A stretch of DNA of 64,000 nucleotides, taken from contig JBLWSY010000018.1 of assembly GCA_048270425.1 (NCBI GenBank), forward strand, positions 28,931 through 92,930, read 5' to 3'. Within the stretch, counting starts at the first letter, position 1; each line of letters begins with the position of its first letter. The notes beneath the pieces were generated by a model. The model was not told the DNA's origin. It did no database searches and saw nothing but the letters and a program-made list of their open reading frames with translations. The position numbers and the translations under genes were made by a program. Origin of the DNA: Oceanospirillum sp048270425. GTDB taxonomy: Bacteria; Pseudomonadota; Gammaproteobacteria; Pseudomonadales; Halomonadaceae. This document shows positions 55,401 to 63,963 of the stretch, piece after piece.

Positions 55401-56180
55401 ATGAAAGTTATTGTGCTTGCTGCAGGACAGGGAACACGTTTACGTCCTTATACCAATGATCGACCAAAATGTATGGTTGAGCTTGATGGACGTCCACTGC
55501 TTCACCGACAGCTTGATGTCATTAAGGGCTGTGGTGTGCCTGTTGAGAATATTGCTCTGATCGGTGGTTATCTTCGGGATAGGCTTAATGCACCTGAGGT
55601 GAAGCTCTATGCCAATGAACGTTTTGCTGAAACGAATATGGTAAGCACGCTGTTCTGTGCGGAAGAGTTTATGTCTCCGGACGAAGATCTTCTGATTTGT
55701 TATGGCGATATTGTGTACGAACCTTCTGTATTAGAGACATTACTTTCAACGGAAGGTGAGGCAGTCATTTCGGCAGACTTGGAGTGGAAACGCCTCTGGT
55801 CTCTGCGTATGGATGAACCTCTGTCCGATGCTGAAACCTTCAAGATGGAAGGTAATAAAGTACTCGAACTGGGCAAAAAGCCTGATAACTATGAGCAGGT
55901 TCAGGCTCAGTATATGGGGTTGATCAAAGTACGTGCCGATAAAGTTCAGGACTTCATCGACTTCTATCATCAGCTGGATCCATCCGCGATCTACGATGGT
56001 AAAGATCTGGATAATATGTACATGACCAGTTTGATTCAGTCCCTGATTGATAACAGCTGGGATGTACGTGCTGCTTTGGTTAAGAATAAGTGGCTGGAAG
56101 TTGATTCGGCTTCCGAGCTCGAACTTTATAGCGAGCTCCAGGAAAAAGGTCAGTTGTCATCATACGTCAAGCTTGGATGA
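55401..56180 (+). CDS. CTP:phosphoglutamine cytidylyltransferase-like protein
   Basis: The 259-residue nucleotidyltransferase has a canonical loop AAGQGTRLRPYTNDRPK (7-23), ETNMVSTLF, and metal motif CYGDIVY. The start at 55401 has GGAG upstream and follows the hydrolase stop by one base. Cj1416-type enzymes couple CTP to phosphoglutamine (established); LicC-type phosphocholine cytidylyltransferases are the closest alternative. The presence of glutamine-kinase- and hydrolase-like genes in the same operon favours phosphoglutamine. Confidence 0.78.
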   Translation: MKVIVLAAGQGTRLRPYTNDRPKCMVELDGRPLLHRQLDVIKGCGVPVENIALIGGYLRDRLNAPEVKLYANERFAETNMVSTLFCAEEFMSPDEDLLICYGDIVYEPSVLETLLSTEGEAVISADLEWKRLWSLRMDEPLSDAETFKMEGNKVLELGKKPDNYEQVQAQYMGLIKVRADKVQDFIDFYHQLDPSAIYDGKDLDNMYMTSLIQSLIDNSWDVRAALVKNKWLEVDSASELELYSELQEKGQLSSYVKLG

Positions 56181-56183
56181 TAT

Positions 56184-57368
56184 ATGCGTAAACTTATTAA
56201 GGATTTAACTGAGGCTCCGGTCTCGTCTTTAATTGCATTTCTGAGAATGTCTTTTTTTCTGCCGGTTTTTTTCAGCCACCGCGGCAAAAGAGATGCTACG
56301 GCTATCGAGTTTCGTCAATCTAAGCCTGACTCAGATACGTTGCCGCTGCTTCAGGCCATTTTGGTTAATAAACCAGGTAATAAAATCCTGATTATTGCTG
56401 ATAAGCCTAAGGTTGCCGCACCCTATGTTGCAGAGTTGAATGAGTTTCTTAAGACGGATCTTATTGAAGTAACGTCTCTCAGTTCGGCGTTAAAAAGATC
56501 TAGTACTATCTTTTTGATCGATAATCCTAATTCTGAACGATTGATGATCCGTGCTGCCCGTTTCTTTTCTCGTAACCAGAAATATTATCGGATCTATCAT
56601 GGTTTGATTACTAAGAAGACGCCTACTGAGCAGAAATTCGAAGATCGCATGCCTGGAAGACGGGGTGGGCGAGCCTTTGATGGTGTTTTATGCCAGAACT
56701 GGATAGAGAGTTATCGTCGAGCCTATTTTTCAGGCATCCCGGTAAGGAAGACAATTCGGATCGGTTATCCTCGATTTTATCGTGCTCCAGCTCTGAAAGA
56801 TAAAAGCGTACCTCTGCTTCTAACAGAAGAGGTGCAGTCTTTGGTACAAAAGCCAGGCTTTAAGATTATGTATGCCCCGACCCGGTCCGGTAGTCTACCT
56901 GCGTTATCAGGCTTTGATGAGCAGGCCCTTCTGCAGTGGCTTGAAGAGCATGATGCTTATCTGTATCTGAAGACCCACGTTCTTACCAAGCAAATTCAGG
57001 GTTTTGAAAACCTTGGTGACCGCGTTGTTGATCTTTCTAAAGTAGCGACTATAGGTAGTTTGGATGTCCTTTCCTGCATGGACGCCCTGATCACAGATAC
57101 TTCTTCAATTATGATGGAAGGCTTTGCTTTGGATCTACCAGTGATTCATTCAATTAACGAAGACCCAACTGTAGCAACGGCTCATGATGTTATTGCTTTT
57201 GATGAACATATCGCTTTGCCCGGTATGCGTGCCTACGACTTCAATGAGCTGATTGAAAAACTAAATTGTGCCAAGACCGGGGATTTCAGTAACCAGTTTG
57301 CAATAGATACCTGGGGGCTTGTTCCTGAAAAAGATATAGAGCAAGCCTTTGAGCGTATTATTCGTTAG
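56184..57368 (+). CDS. TagB/TagF-like CDP-glycerol glycerophosphotransferase (first)
   Basis: The 394-residue protein has the family's two signatures: YLKTHVLTK with the active-site His (about 259) and ITDTSSIMMEGFALDLPVI-type C-terminal motif (about 308-320). These enzymes add glycerol phosphate from CDP-glycerol to a membrane-linked acceptor. The N-terminal ~40 residues are amphipathic and could contact the membrane. It follows the cytidylyltransferase gene by 3 bp. Confidence 0.82.
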   Translation: MRKLIKDLTEAPVSSLIAFLRMSFFLPVFFSHRGKRDATAIEFRQSKPDSDTLPLLQAILVNKPGNKILIIADKPKVAAPYVAELNEFLKTDLIEVTSLSSALKRSSTIFLIDNPNSERLMIRAARFFSRNQKYYRIYHGLITKKTPTEQKFEDRMPGRRGGRAFDGVLCQNWIESYRRAYFSGIPVRKTIRIGYPRFYRAPALKDKSVPLLLTEEVQSLVQKPGFKIMYAPTRSGSLPALSGFDEQALLQWLEEHDAYLYLKTHVLTKQIQGFENLGDRVVDLSKVATIGSLDVLSCMDALITDTSSIMMEGFALDLPVIHSINEDPTVATAHDVIAFDEHIALPGMRAYDFNELIEKLNCAKTGDFSNQFAIDTWGLVPEKDIEQAFERIIR

Positions 57369-57376
57369 GTGTTTTG

Positions 57377-57976
57377 ATGGCAAATTTTACCACCCTTGAG
57401 GGTGAGAACTACGAAAACGCACTGGCAATGCTCAAAGATGTCACCGACATTCTTGAGGGCTTTGGTATTCGCTACTGGCTGGAGTGCGGCACACTACTTG
57501 GTGTTATCAGAGAGGGCCGGTTACTGCCCTGGGATACTGATATTGATCTTTATATTTTAGCCGAGGATGTGCCGTTATTGCGTAAGGCGTTCTGGAAGCT
57601 CTTCTTTAAGGGATATCGGGCTAAGATTTCCAGGATGAAAGTGGATCATTTTCCTTTGAAGAAAGGCGCCCCGAGAATTGCTAAGGTTCGCAATCGCGAT
57701 GGATTGTTCCATCGGGGACCCCTGCTGATCGATATATTCATTAAACACGCTCCCGGTGATGGTTTTTTATACAATGTTCTAATGAACAAAAATGAATGTG
57801 TCGTTCAGAAGGCGCCATCTGAAATGTTAGCTGAGACTACTTTGGTAGATTTTGGTGGCAAGCAGTACCCGGTTCCTGCGAAGTATGATGAATATCTGAC
57901 CTATCGTTACGGAGATTGGAGAACACCGGTGAAAGAGTGGAGCACTTACGAGAATGATCAATCCAACTGCGAATAA
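57377..57976 (+). CDS. LicD-family phosphotransferase (third copy)
   Basis: This 199-residue LicD protein has LECGTLLG and PWDTDIDL, HRGPLLIDIFIKH, and C-terminal YGDWRTPVKEW. It is more diverged from copies one and two than they are from each other. It lies between two TagF-like genes, in the operon with the phosphoramidate genes. Its substrate may differ from the other two. Confidence 0.87.
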   Translation: MANFTTLEGENYENALAMLKDVTDILEGFGIRYWLECGTLLGVIREGRLLPWDTDIDLYILAEDVPLLRKAFWKLFFKGYRAKISRMKVDHFPLKKGAPRIAKVRNRDGLFHRGPLLIDIFIKHAPGDGFLYNVLMNKNECVVQKAPSEMLAETTLVDFGGKQYPVPAKYDEYLTYRYGDWRTPVKEWSTYENDQSNCE

Positions 57977-57989
57977 GAGTGTTATCTGA

Positions 57990-59012
57990 ATGTCGTCTGT
58001 AAAGCGTTATCTCTTTTTTGTTCAGCAAACATACTCTTATGGCATTTTGCGGCCTTTACAGGATGAAATCCGTCGGCGAGGTGGGGAGGTAGCCTGGTAC
58101 CTTAATGGTAAGTCAGTCTCCACCAGCCAGCTGAATCTGGATGAGATTCAACTGACCTCCGTTGAGGATGTTAAAGCCTATAATCCTGTCGCTGTTTTTG
58201 TTCCCGGCAATGTCGTACCGGACTTTTTTCCTGGTATAAAAGTTCAGGTTTTTCACGGTTTTGAATGGAAGAAAAAAGGTCACTTTGTTATCCGTGGTTT
58301 TTTTGACTTGTACTGTACCCACGGGCCAATCACCACTGAGCGTTTTGAGGCTTTAGCTAAAAAACACGGACATTTTCGGGTTGCCGAAACAGGCTGGCCT
58401 AAAATGGATCCTTGTTTTCCTCTGCCAGAACAAGAAAAGGGACATTTGCCGACTGTGCTGTTTGCACCGACATTTTCGCCTGCTCTGACGGCGGCTCCGG
58501 CTTTATTGGATCAATGGGCTGAATTGGGACGGTCAGGAAAATACAATATTGTCGTTAAATTCCATCCTAAGATGGATAAGGCGATAGTTGCGCAGTACAA
58601 AGCTCTTAATTTGGAGCATTTACGGGTTAGCGAAGAAGCTAGCTTAATCCCTCTGCTTCAACAAGCTGATCTGGTTGTTTCTGACACTTCAAGTGCAGTA
58701 ACTGAGGCTCTGTTAATGGGGAAGGTTGTTGTAACCCTGAATAACTCTTTGCCAGAAGATTATCTGCTTAACTTCACTGAGCCGAAAGATCTGGAAGAGA
58801 TGCTTATAAAAGGGTTGTCCCCTGACGAGCATCTGAAACAAAAGATTGAGAGCTATATTGCTCAGGTGCATCCTCATCAGGATGGTCAAAGCTCTTCTCG
58901 GGTTCTTGATGCTGTCGACAAGGTTTTAGCTTCAGGCGTACTGAGAAAACCTCTTAACCTGTATAGGCGTTATAAGATTCGAAAGTCACTAGGATATATG
59001 CATATTCGGTGA
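57990..59012 (+). CDS. TagB/TagF-like CDP-glycerol glycerophosphotransferase (second)
   Basis: This 340-residue protein of the same family has KVQVFHGFEWK, VVKFHPKMD with the active-site His and VVSDTSSAVTEALLMG. It has no signal peptide and would act on the cytosolic face of the membrane. It follows licD after 13 bp and ends the operon, since a bidirectional terminator comes next. Confidence 0.82.
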   Translation: MSSVKRYLFFVQQTYSYGILRPLQDEIRRRGGEVAWYLNGKSVSTSQLNLDEIQLTSVEDVKAYNPVAVFVPGNVVPDFFPGIKVQVFHGFEWKKKGHFVIRGFFDLYCTHGPITTERFEALAKKHGHFRVAETGWPKMDPCFPLPEQEKGHLPTVLFAPTFSPALTAAPALLDQWAELGRSGKYNIVVKFHPKMDKAIVAQYKALNLEHLRVSEEASLIPLLQQADLVVSDTSSAVTEALLMGKVVVTLNNSLPEDYLLNFTEPKDLEEMLIKGLSPDEHLKQKIESYIAQVHPHQDGQSSSRVLDAVDKVLASGVLRKPLNLYRRYKIRKSLGYMHIR

Positions 59013-59022
59013 GTAGAAGTTT

Positions 59023-59057
59023 CAAAAAACAGAGCTCGGCATTGAGCTCTTTTTTTG
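59023..59057. terminator. Bidirectional terminator
   Basis: AGAGCTC and GAGCTCT form a stem with a 6-nt loop, flanked by an A run on the left and a T run on the right. It serves the two convergent glycerophosphotransferase genes. Confidence 0.85.
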
Positions 59058-59074
59058 GTGGTATTTGGTTCCTG

Positions 59075-60154
59075 TTAGCCGTTATTGATTAGGTACTCGA
59101 CAATTCTGTTTGCCACCTTACCGTCAACATCACCAATCAGCTCTTGAGTGGTTTTTGATCGGTTTGATTGATTTGAGGCTGGGTTGGCGAGCTCTTCTCG
59201 AATGGCGGTTTCAAGGTTGGCCACTTTATCTACATGACGGCCCACATCTCGGTACTTGTGAATGGTCTGATCCATGCGTTTTTCAAAACGGTAGCGGAAT
59301 GGGCCTCTGTAGCCCCAGCGTAATTTGAAGAAATCCAGCCAAATGACCGGTTTGTCGAGTGCCGCGAATTCAAAAAGGGCGGATGATGCCTCGCTGATCA
59401 GCAAGTCGGCTCTTGCCATGTAGGGAATCAGAGACAGCTCCGTAGGCTTAGCCAGATAGGTATTTTCAAAGCTGCTCCAATGCTCAAGCAGTTTTCTTTG
59501 AGCTTTATATTTTTTGTTCGTATAGCTGAAAAAATGCGGTTTGATAATGATATTGCAGTCGGCAAACTTTGCTGGCCAGTTTTTGCCCATTAACTCGATA
59601 GAGCTTGGGTAAAAGGTGGGGGCATAGAGAAGTGTTGGCTTGTCTTCAGACAGGCCCACGCTCTTCAGATCAAATTGAAGGTCAGCTATCTCTGCTTTGT
59701 CTGCCAGAGGATCAAGTTTGGCAAAGCCTGTTTCGACAAAGTGTGCCTGTGGGTATCTGTCAGACAACTCCCTCTGGCGGAAATGCCCTTCGGTGAAACG
59801 CACGTCAAACTTTGAAAGGGCTTCGCCGTAATAGCACTCCTTAACACCAATACCGTGATACAGCAGAGCGGTTTTTGTCGATGCAGGAAGCTGATCAAAA
59901 TGCTTGAAGGTGTTACCGAATACAATCCAGTCCGCGGGGTTTTTACGGTAAAACTCGATAACCTCTGATTCGGTAAGGGCTGTCATGGGTAGGTCGGTTG
60001 TTTTCAGGAACGTACTCAATATCTCGTCTGAACTATCGAGTTGATAGATAAGGAATTGGCACTCATGTCCCTGCGCGACAAGCTGCCTGTATACCGGCTC
60101 GTACTGTGGCAGGTAATAGAGCTGCTGAACATCAAACCAAACTTTTAAAGACAC
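59075..60154 (-). CDS. TagB/TagF-like glycerophosphotransferase (third, opposite strand)
   Basis: This 359-residue protein has ALLYHGIGVKECYYG, IIKPHFFSYTN with the active-site His, and ISEASSALFEFAALDKPVIW. I start at GTG 60154 (V-S-L-K-V-W), preceded by AGGGGG with 6-nt spacing; the frame is open to 60238 but that part overlaps the hldE leader. It is the only gene of the locus on the minus strand and diverges from hldE. It may modify the LPS core or work with the other two. Confidence 0.8.
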   Translation of the reverse strand: MSLKVWFDVQQLYYLPQYEPVYRQLVAQGHECQFLIYQLDSSDEILSTFLKTTDLPMTALTESEVIEFYRKNPADWIVFGNTFKHFDQLPASTKTALLYHGIGVKECYYGEALSKFDVRFTEGHFRQRELSDRYPQAHFVETGFAKLDPLADKAEIADLQFDLKSVGLSEDKPTLLYAPTFYPSSIELMGKNWPAKFADCNIIIKPHFFSYTNKKYKAQRKLLEHWSSFENTYLAKPTELSLIPYMARADLLISEASSALFEFAALDKPVIWLDFFKLRWGYRGPFRYRFEKRMDQTIHKYRDVGRHVDKVANLETAIREELANPASNQSNRSKTTQELIGDVDGKVANRIVEYLINNG

Positions 60155-60336
60155 CCTTGTCCCCCTCGCCAGAGTCAATTTAGGTGCATTTTGTCGGTTT
60201 TCTCCAGGTTGGGCAAACCCTTCTTCGAGGTCGGGCAATTGTTTGTTTGCTGGGCTATGATACCCTGCGCGTTATAGCGAACGTCGGCTGGAATTTACAG
60301 CTGATTAATATTTCATGTTTTACTAGGGATTTTCTT

Positions 60337-61770
60337 TTGCTGACTTTTGAATCCTGCCAGAAATCAGTACTGGTTGTGGGTGATGTCATGCTGGATAAGT
60401 ACTGGCATGGCGCTACTGAGCGTATTTCCCCTGAAGCACCGGTTCCTATTGTTAAGGTTAAAGCGAATGAAGCCAGGGCGGGTGGCGCTGCAAATGTGGC
60501 GTTGAATATTGCTGCTCTTAAGCTATCAGCCAAGGTTCTGGGTGTCGTTGGCAAGGATAGTGAAGCCTCCGAGTTGGAAAATTTGCTAACGGAAAAAGGT
60601 GTTCAATCAAACTTTGTTGTTGCGCCAGATCAGCCGACTATTACCAAGCTTCGCATTATGAGCCGTCACCAGCAGTTATTGCGGCTAGATCATGAAGAAA
60701 TGTTCTCAGAAAGCTCTTCCAAAGATCTGAACCAGTTAACATTGGCTGATTTGGAGGATGCTGCTGCTGTTGTGCTTTCCGACTACGCCAAAGGCTCTCT
60801 GCAATCTGTGAGCGAGTTGATTGCAAAGCTCCAAACAGCAAATATCCCTGTTCTGGTTGACCCTAAAGGAACTGACTTTGGTCGCTACAAAGGGGCTACA
60901 CTGCTGACTCCGAATATGTCGGAATTTGAGACTGTTGTCGGTGCATGTCAGTCAGAGGATCAGGTGGTTGAGCGGGCGATGAAGTTGCTGGATGAACTGG
61001 CATTGAACGCTTTGCTGGTGACTCGCAGCGAAAAAGGGATGACTCTGTTTCAGGTGGGTAAAGATCCGGTCTATTTTGCGGCAAATGCAAAGGCTGTTTT
61101 TGATGTGACTGGTGCAGGGGATACCGTTATTGCGACCCTGGCTTCTGCACTAGCGGCGGATATGGCTCTGGAAGAGGCTGTAGAAATTGCCAATATTGCT
61201 GCTGGTATCGCTGTCTCTAAACTCGGAACGGATACGGTCTCTCTTGCCGAACTTAATGCAGAGCTAGCGAATCATTCGGGTCTTGAGCAGCAGAAAGTTA
61301 TTAGTGAGTCATCCCTGATTCAGTCGCTTAAAGCGGCAAAGCAAAGAAATGAAAAAATTGTCTTCACCAATGGTTGCTTTGATATTCTTCACCCTGGCCA
61401 CGTAAGCTATCTTTCGGCTGCCAGAAAACTTGGCGATAAGCTCATTGTTGCTGTTAACTCTGATGCCTCAGTATCAAGGCTTAAAGGTCCCTCAAGACCG
61501 ATTAATAATCTTGAGCATCGCATGCATGTGCTGGGTGGTCTGGCCTCTGTGGATTGGGTTGTACCCTTTGAAGAGGATACCCCCGCCCGGATTATTGCTG
61601 AGTTGGTTCCTGATGTGCTGGTCAAAGGCGGTGATTATAAATTAGAGGATATTGTTGGTGCGGATACGGTCATAAGTGCCGGTGGTGAAGTCAAAGTACT
61701 TAATTTTGAAGATGGCTTTTCCACAACGGGCATCATCGAAGCGGCTCATCAATCAAGTCTTAAGCGATAG
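60337..61770 (+). CDS. hldE: Bifunctional heptose-7-phosphate kinase/heptose-1-phosphate adenylyltransferase
   Basis: The protein has 477 residues from TTG 60337, exactly the usual HldE length; AGGGA lies 7 nt upstream. The N-terminal ribokinase-type domain shows GDVMLDKYW, GGAANVALN and VTGAGDTV; the C-terminal nucleotidyltransferase domain shows FTNGCFDILHPGH. It makes ADP-heptose precursors for the LPS inner core, so the strain should have heptose-containing LPS. An in-frame ATG at 60184 would add 51 unrelated residues. Confidence 0.95.
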   Translation: MLTFESCQKSVLVVGDVMLDKYWHGATERISPEAPVPIVKVKANEARAGGAANVALNIAALKLSAKVLGVVGKDSEASELENLLTEKGVQSNFVVAPDQPTITKLRIMSRHQQLLRLDHEEMFSESSSKDLNQLTLADLEDAAAVVLSDYAKGSLQSVSELIAKLQTANIPVLVDPKGTDFGRYKGATLLTPNMSEFETVVGACQSEDQVVERAMKLLDELALNALLVTRSEKGMTLFQVGKDPVYFAANAKAVFDVTGAGDTVIATLASALAADMALEEAVEIANIAAGIAVSKLGTDTVSLAELNAELANHSGLEQQKVISESSLIQSLKAAKQRNEKIVFTNGCFDILHPGHVSYLSAARKLGDKLIVAVNSDASVSRLKGPSRPINNLEHRMHVLGGLASVDWVVPFEEDTPARIIAELVPDVLVKGGDYKLEDIVGADTVISAGGEVKVLNFEDGFSTTGIIEAAHQSSLKR

Positions 61771-61782
61771 AAGGATCATCTG

Positions 61783-62604
61783 ATGGATTTAACAAATGTT
61801 CAGCTGAGCGATTGGACTGACGTAGTACTCCAATGGGCTGATAAAGTTTGGCCTGCTCTCTTACTGCTTGTTGTCGGTTTGTGGCTCGTCAAGCGAGTAA
61901 AAAATGTTCTTGTCAGGCTTCTGCAGAAGAAAAATATGGATGAAGCTGCAGCCAGCTTTATTGGGCAGATCGCACACAGCGTACTGCTTATTATCCTCTT
62001 TATTGCAGTACTGAGTGAGATTGGCGTTGATACGACCTCCTTGATTGCAGCATTGGGTGCTGCAGGTCTAGCCGTTGCATTAGCCCTGAAAGGATCCATG
62101 GAAAATCTTGCCGCTGGTATCCTATTGGTGTCACAGCGTCCCTTCAAAAAAGGTGACTTTGTCGAAGGTGCTGGAGTATCGGGCAGCGTTGAAAAGATAA
62201 CCATGCTGAATACTTGCCTTAAGACGCCTGATAACAAGTTAATCGTCGTGCCGAACTCCTCTTTGGTTAACGGTAATCTGACGAACTTTTCAGCGAACCC
62301 AACCCGGCGCTTGGATCTGATTGTTGGGGTTAGCTACAGCGATGATATTCGACTGGTCAAAGAAACTCTGAAAGAGATTATTGCAGGTGAGCCTCGCGGT
62401 AAAACGGATCCCGAACCTCTGGTGGCTGTTAGTGAGTTAGCCGATAGCTCGGTTAACTTTACCGTGCGAGTTTGGGTCGATGCCGGTGATTATTGGGCTG
62501 TGAAATGGGACCTAACCGAGAAGATTAAGCTGACGTTCGATGAGAAAGGAATTTCGATTCCATTCCCTCAGCGTGATGTGCATCTTTATCAGCACAGTGA
62601 ATAA
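61783..62604 (+). CDS. mscS: Small-conductance mechanosensitive channel
   Basis: The protein has 273 residues (E. coli MscS 286) with three N-terminal membrane helices; the pore helix region reads ALGAAGLAVALALKGSMEN. A beta domain follows (RPFKKGDFVEGAGVSG, VPNSSLVNGNLTNFS) and then the C-terminal alpha/beta domain. It opens on hypo-osmotic shock. It follows hldE after 12 bp and is closed by a terminator. Confidence 0.95.
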   Translation: MDLTNVQLSDWTDVVLQWADKVWPALLLLVVGLWLVKRVKNVLVRLLQKKNMDEAAASFIGQIAHSVLLIILFIAVLSEIGVDTTSLIAALGAAGLAVALALKGSMENLAAGILLVSQRPFKKGDFVEGAGVSGSVEKITMLNTCLKTPDNKLIVVPNSSLVNGNLTNFSANPTRRLDLIVGVSYSDDIRLVKETLKEIIAGEPRGKTDPEPLVAVSELADSSVNFTVRVWVDAGDYWAVKWDLTEKIKLTFDEKGISIPFPQRDVHLYQHSE

Positions 62605-62611
62605 GACGATA

Positions 62612-62640
62612 GAAAAGGCGGCTTCGGTCGCCTTTTTTTA
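62612..62640 (+). terminator. Terminator of hldE-mscS
   Basis: AAAGGCG and CGCCTTT with inner GC and GT pairing around TTCG, followed by a T run, 8 bp after mscS. Confidence 0.9.
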
Positions 62641-62670
62641 TTTGGGTAAATATCTAGCTTAAATGTGCTC

Positions 62671-62679
62671 TGATATACT
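62671..62679 (+). promoter_or_regulatory. Candidate extended -10 promoter of serB
   Basis: TGATATACT is a TGN-TATACT extended -10 box 41 bp upstream of serB and 31 bp after the mscS terminator. No good -35 box is seen, as is common for extended -10 promoters. Confidence 0.4.
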
Positions 62680-62720
62680 CTGCGCAATTTTCAGAGATTA
62701 GTATCCTCACAGGCAGGTTC

Positions 62721-63932
62721 ATGAAAGAAATTATTCTTATCAACATTTCAGGCGTCGATAAGCCAGGTCTCACTTCATCCATTACTGACATTCTTGCAGG
62801 ATATGGCGTCAACATCCTTGATATTGGCCAGGCTGTTATTCACGATACTTTGTCGCTTGGTGTCTTGGTACACATTCCTGAGGAGTCAGAGTCATCTCCG
62901 GTTTTGAGAGATGTGCTTTTTAAGGCACATGAACTTGGTGTAAATATACGTTTTACTCCTGTAGCGGAAGATAGCTATGGGCATTGGGTCGAAGGGCAAG
63001 GTAAAAACCGCTTTATTGTTACTTTGCTGGCTCGTCAGATCACCGCCGAGCATATTGCTCGTGTTACCGGTGTCGTTGCTGGTAATGATCTGAATATTGA
63101 TCGAATCAATCGCCTATCGGGCCGAATTCCGCTACGTGCTATCTCTGAACAAAGCCGTTCGTGCGTTGAGTTTTCTGTCCGTGGTGACCCGGAGGATCCC
63201 GGTAAGATCCGTGAAGAGTTCCTGAGCCTTGCCAATGAGTTAAGCGTCGACATCTCCTTCCAGGAGGACAACGTTTTCCGTCGTAATCGACGTTTGGTTG
63301 TTTTCGATATGGACTCTACCCTCATCGAAGCTGAAGTGATTGACGAGCTGGCAAAAGCAGCTGGTGTTGGTGAGCAGGTTTCTGAAATTACAGAAAGTGC
63401 AATGCGTGGTGAAATTGACTTTACTGAAAGCTTTAAACGTCGCGTCGCTCTGCTGAAAGGTCTGGATGAAAGTGTGCTTAGTGGCATCGCTGAAAACCTG
63501 AAAATCACCGAAGGCGCGGAAAAGCTAATTTCCACACTCAATGCTTTGGGATATACCACGGCAATTCTTTCGGGTGGTTTTACCTACTTTGGCGAGTACC
63601 TACAGAAGAAGTTGGGTATTGACTACGTTCATGCGAATGAGCTTGAGATCAAAGACGGCAAGGTAACAGGTAACGTTACCGGTATTGTTGTTGATGGAGA
63701 GCGCAAAAAGGAACTGCTGAAACAGATTGCGGCAGATGAAGGCGTACGCCTTGAGCAAACGATTGCTGTTGGTGATGGTGCGAACGACCTGCCTATGCTG
63801 GGTACTGCAGGCTTGGGCATTGCCTTTAGAGCTAAGCCGATTGTCAAAGAAAGTGCCAAGCACTCACTTTCAAACCTTGGGTTGGATGCTATCTTGTACC
63901 TTATTGGGTACAGTGATCGAGATTTGGATTGA
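62721..63932 (+). CDS. serB: Phosphoserine phosphatase with N-terminal ACT domains
   Basis: The 403-residue protein has two ACT-like regulatory regions (about 1-180) that may bind serine, then a HAD phosphatase domain with FDMDSTLIEAE (about 198-208), ILSGGFTYF and VGDGANDLPML. It makes serine from phosphoserine in the cytosol. The long N-terminus is usual in pseudomonads and relatives. Confidence 0.96.
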   Translation: MKEIILINISGVDKPGLTSSITDILAGYGVNILDIGQAVIHDTLSLGVLVHIPEESESSPVLRDVLFKAHELGVNIRFTPVAEDSYGHWVEGQGKNRFIVTLLARQITAEHIARVTGVVAGNDLNIDRINRLSGRIPLRAISEQSRSCVEFSVRGDPEDPGKIREEFLSLANELSVDISFQEDNVFRRNRRLVVFDMDSTLIEAEVIDELAKAAGVGEQVSEITESAMRGEIDFTESFKRRVALLKGLDESVLSGIAENLKITEGAEKLISTLNALGYTTAILSGGFTYFGEYLQKKLGIDYVHANELEIKDGKVTGNVTGIVVDGERKKELLKQIAADEGVRLEQTIAVGDGANDLPMLGTAGLGIAFRAKPIVKESAKHSLSNLGLDAILYLIGYSDRDLD

Positions 63933-63963
63933 TATAGGCACAGGTTTCGAAAGCCCAATATGC

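Noticed and set aside
55401..56180. LicC phosphocholine cytidylyltransferase
   Set aside because: Possible from this protein alone, but no choline kinase or choline transporter is in the locus, and the two genes before it match phosphoramidate synthesis.
60184..60336. 51-residue upstream extension of hldE
   Set aside because: It has no similarity to HldE, while TTG 60337 has a good ribosome site and gives exactly 477 residues.
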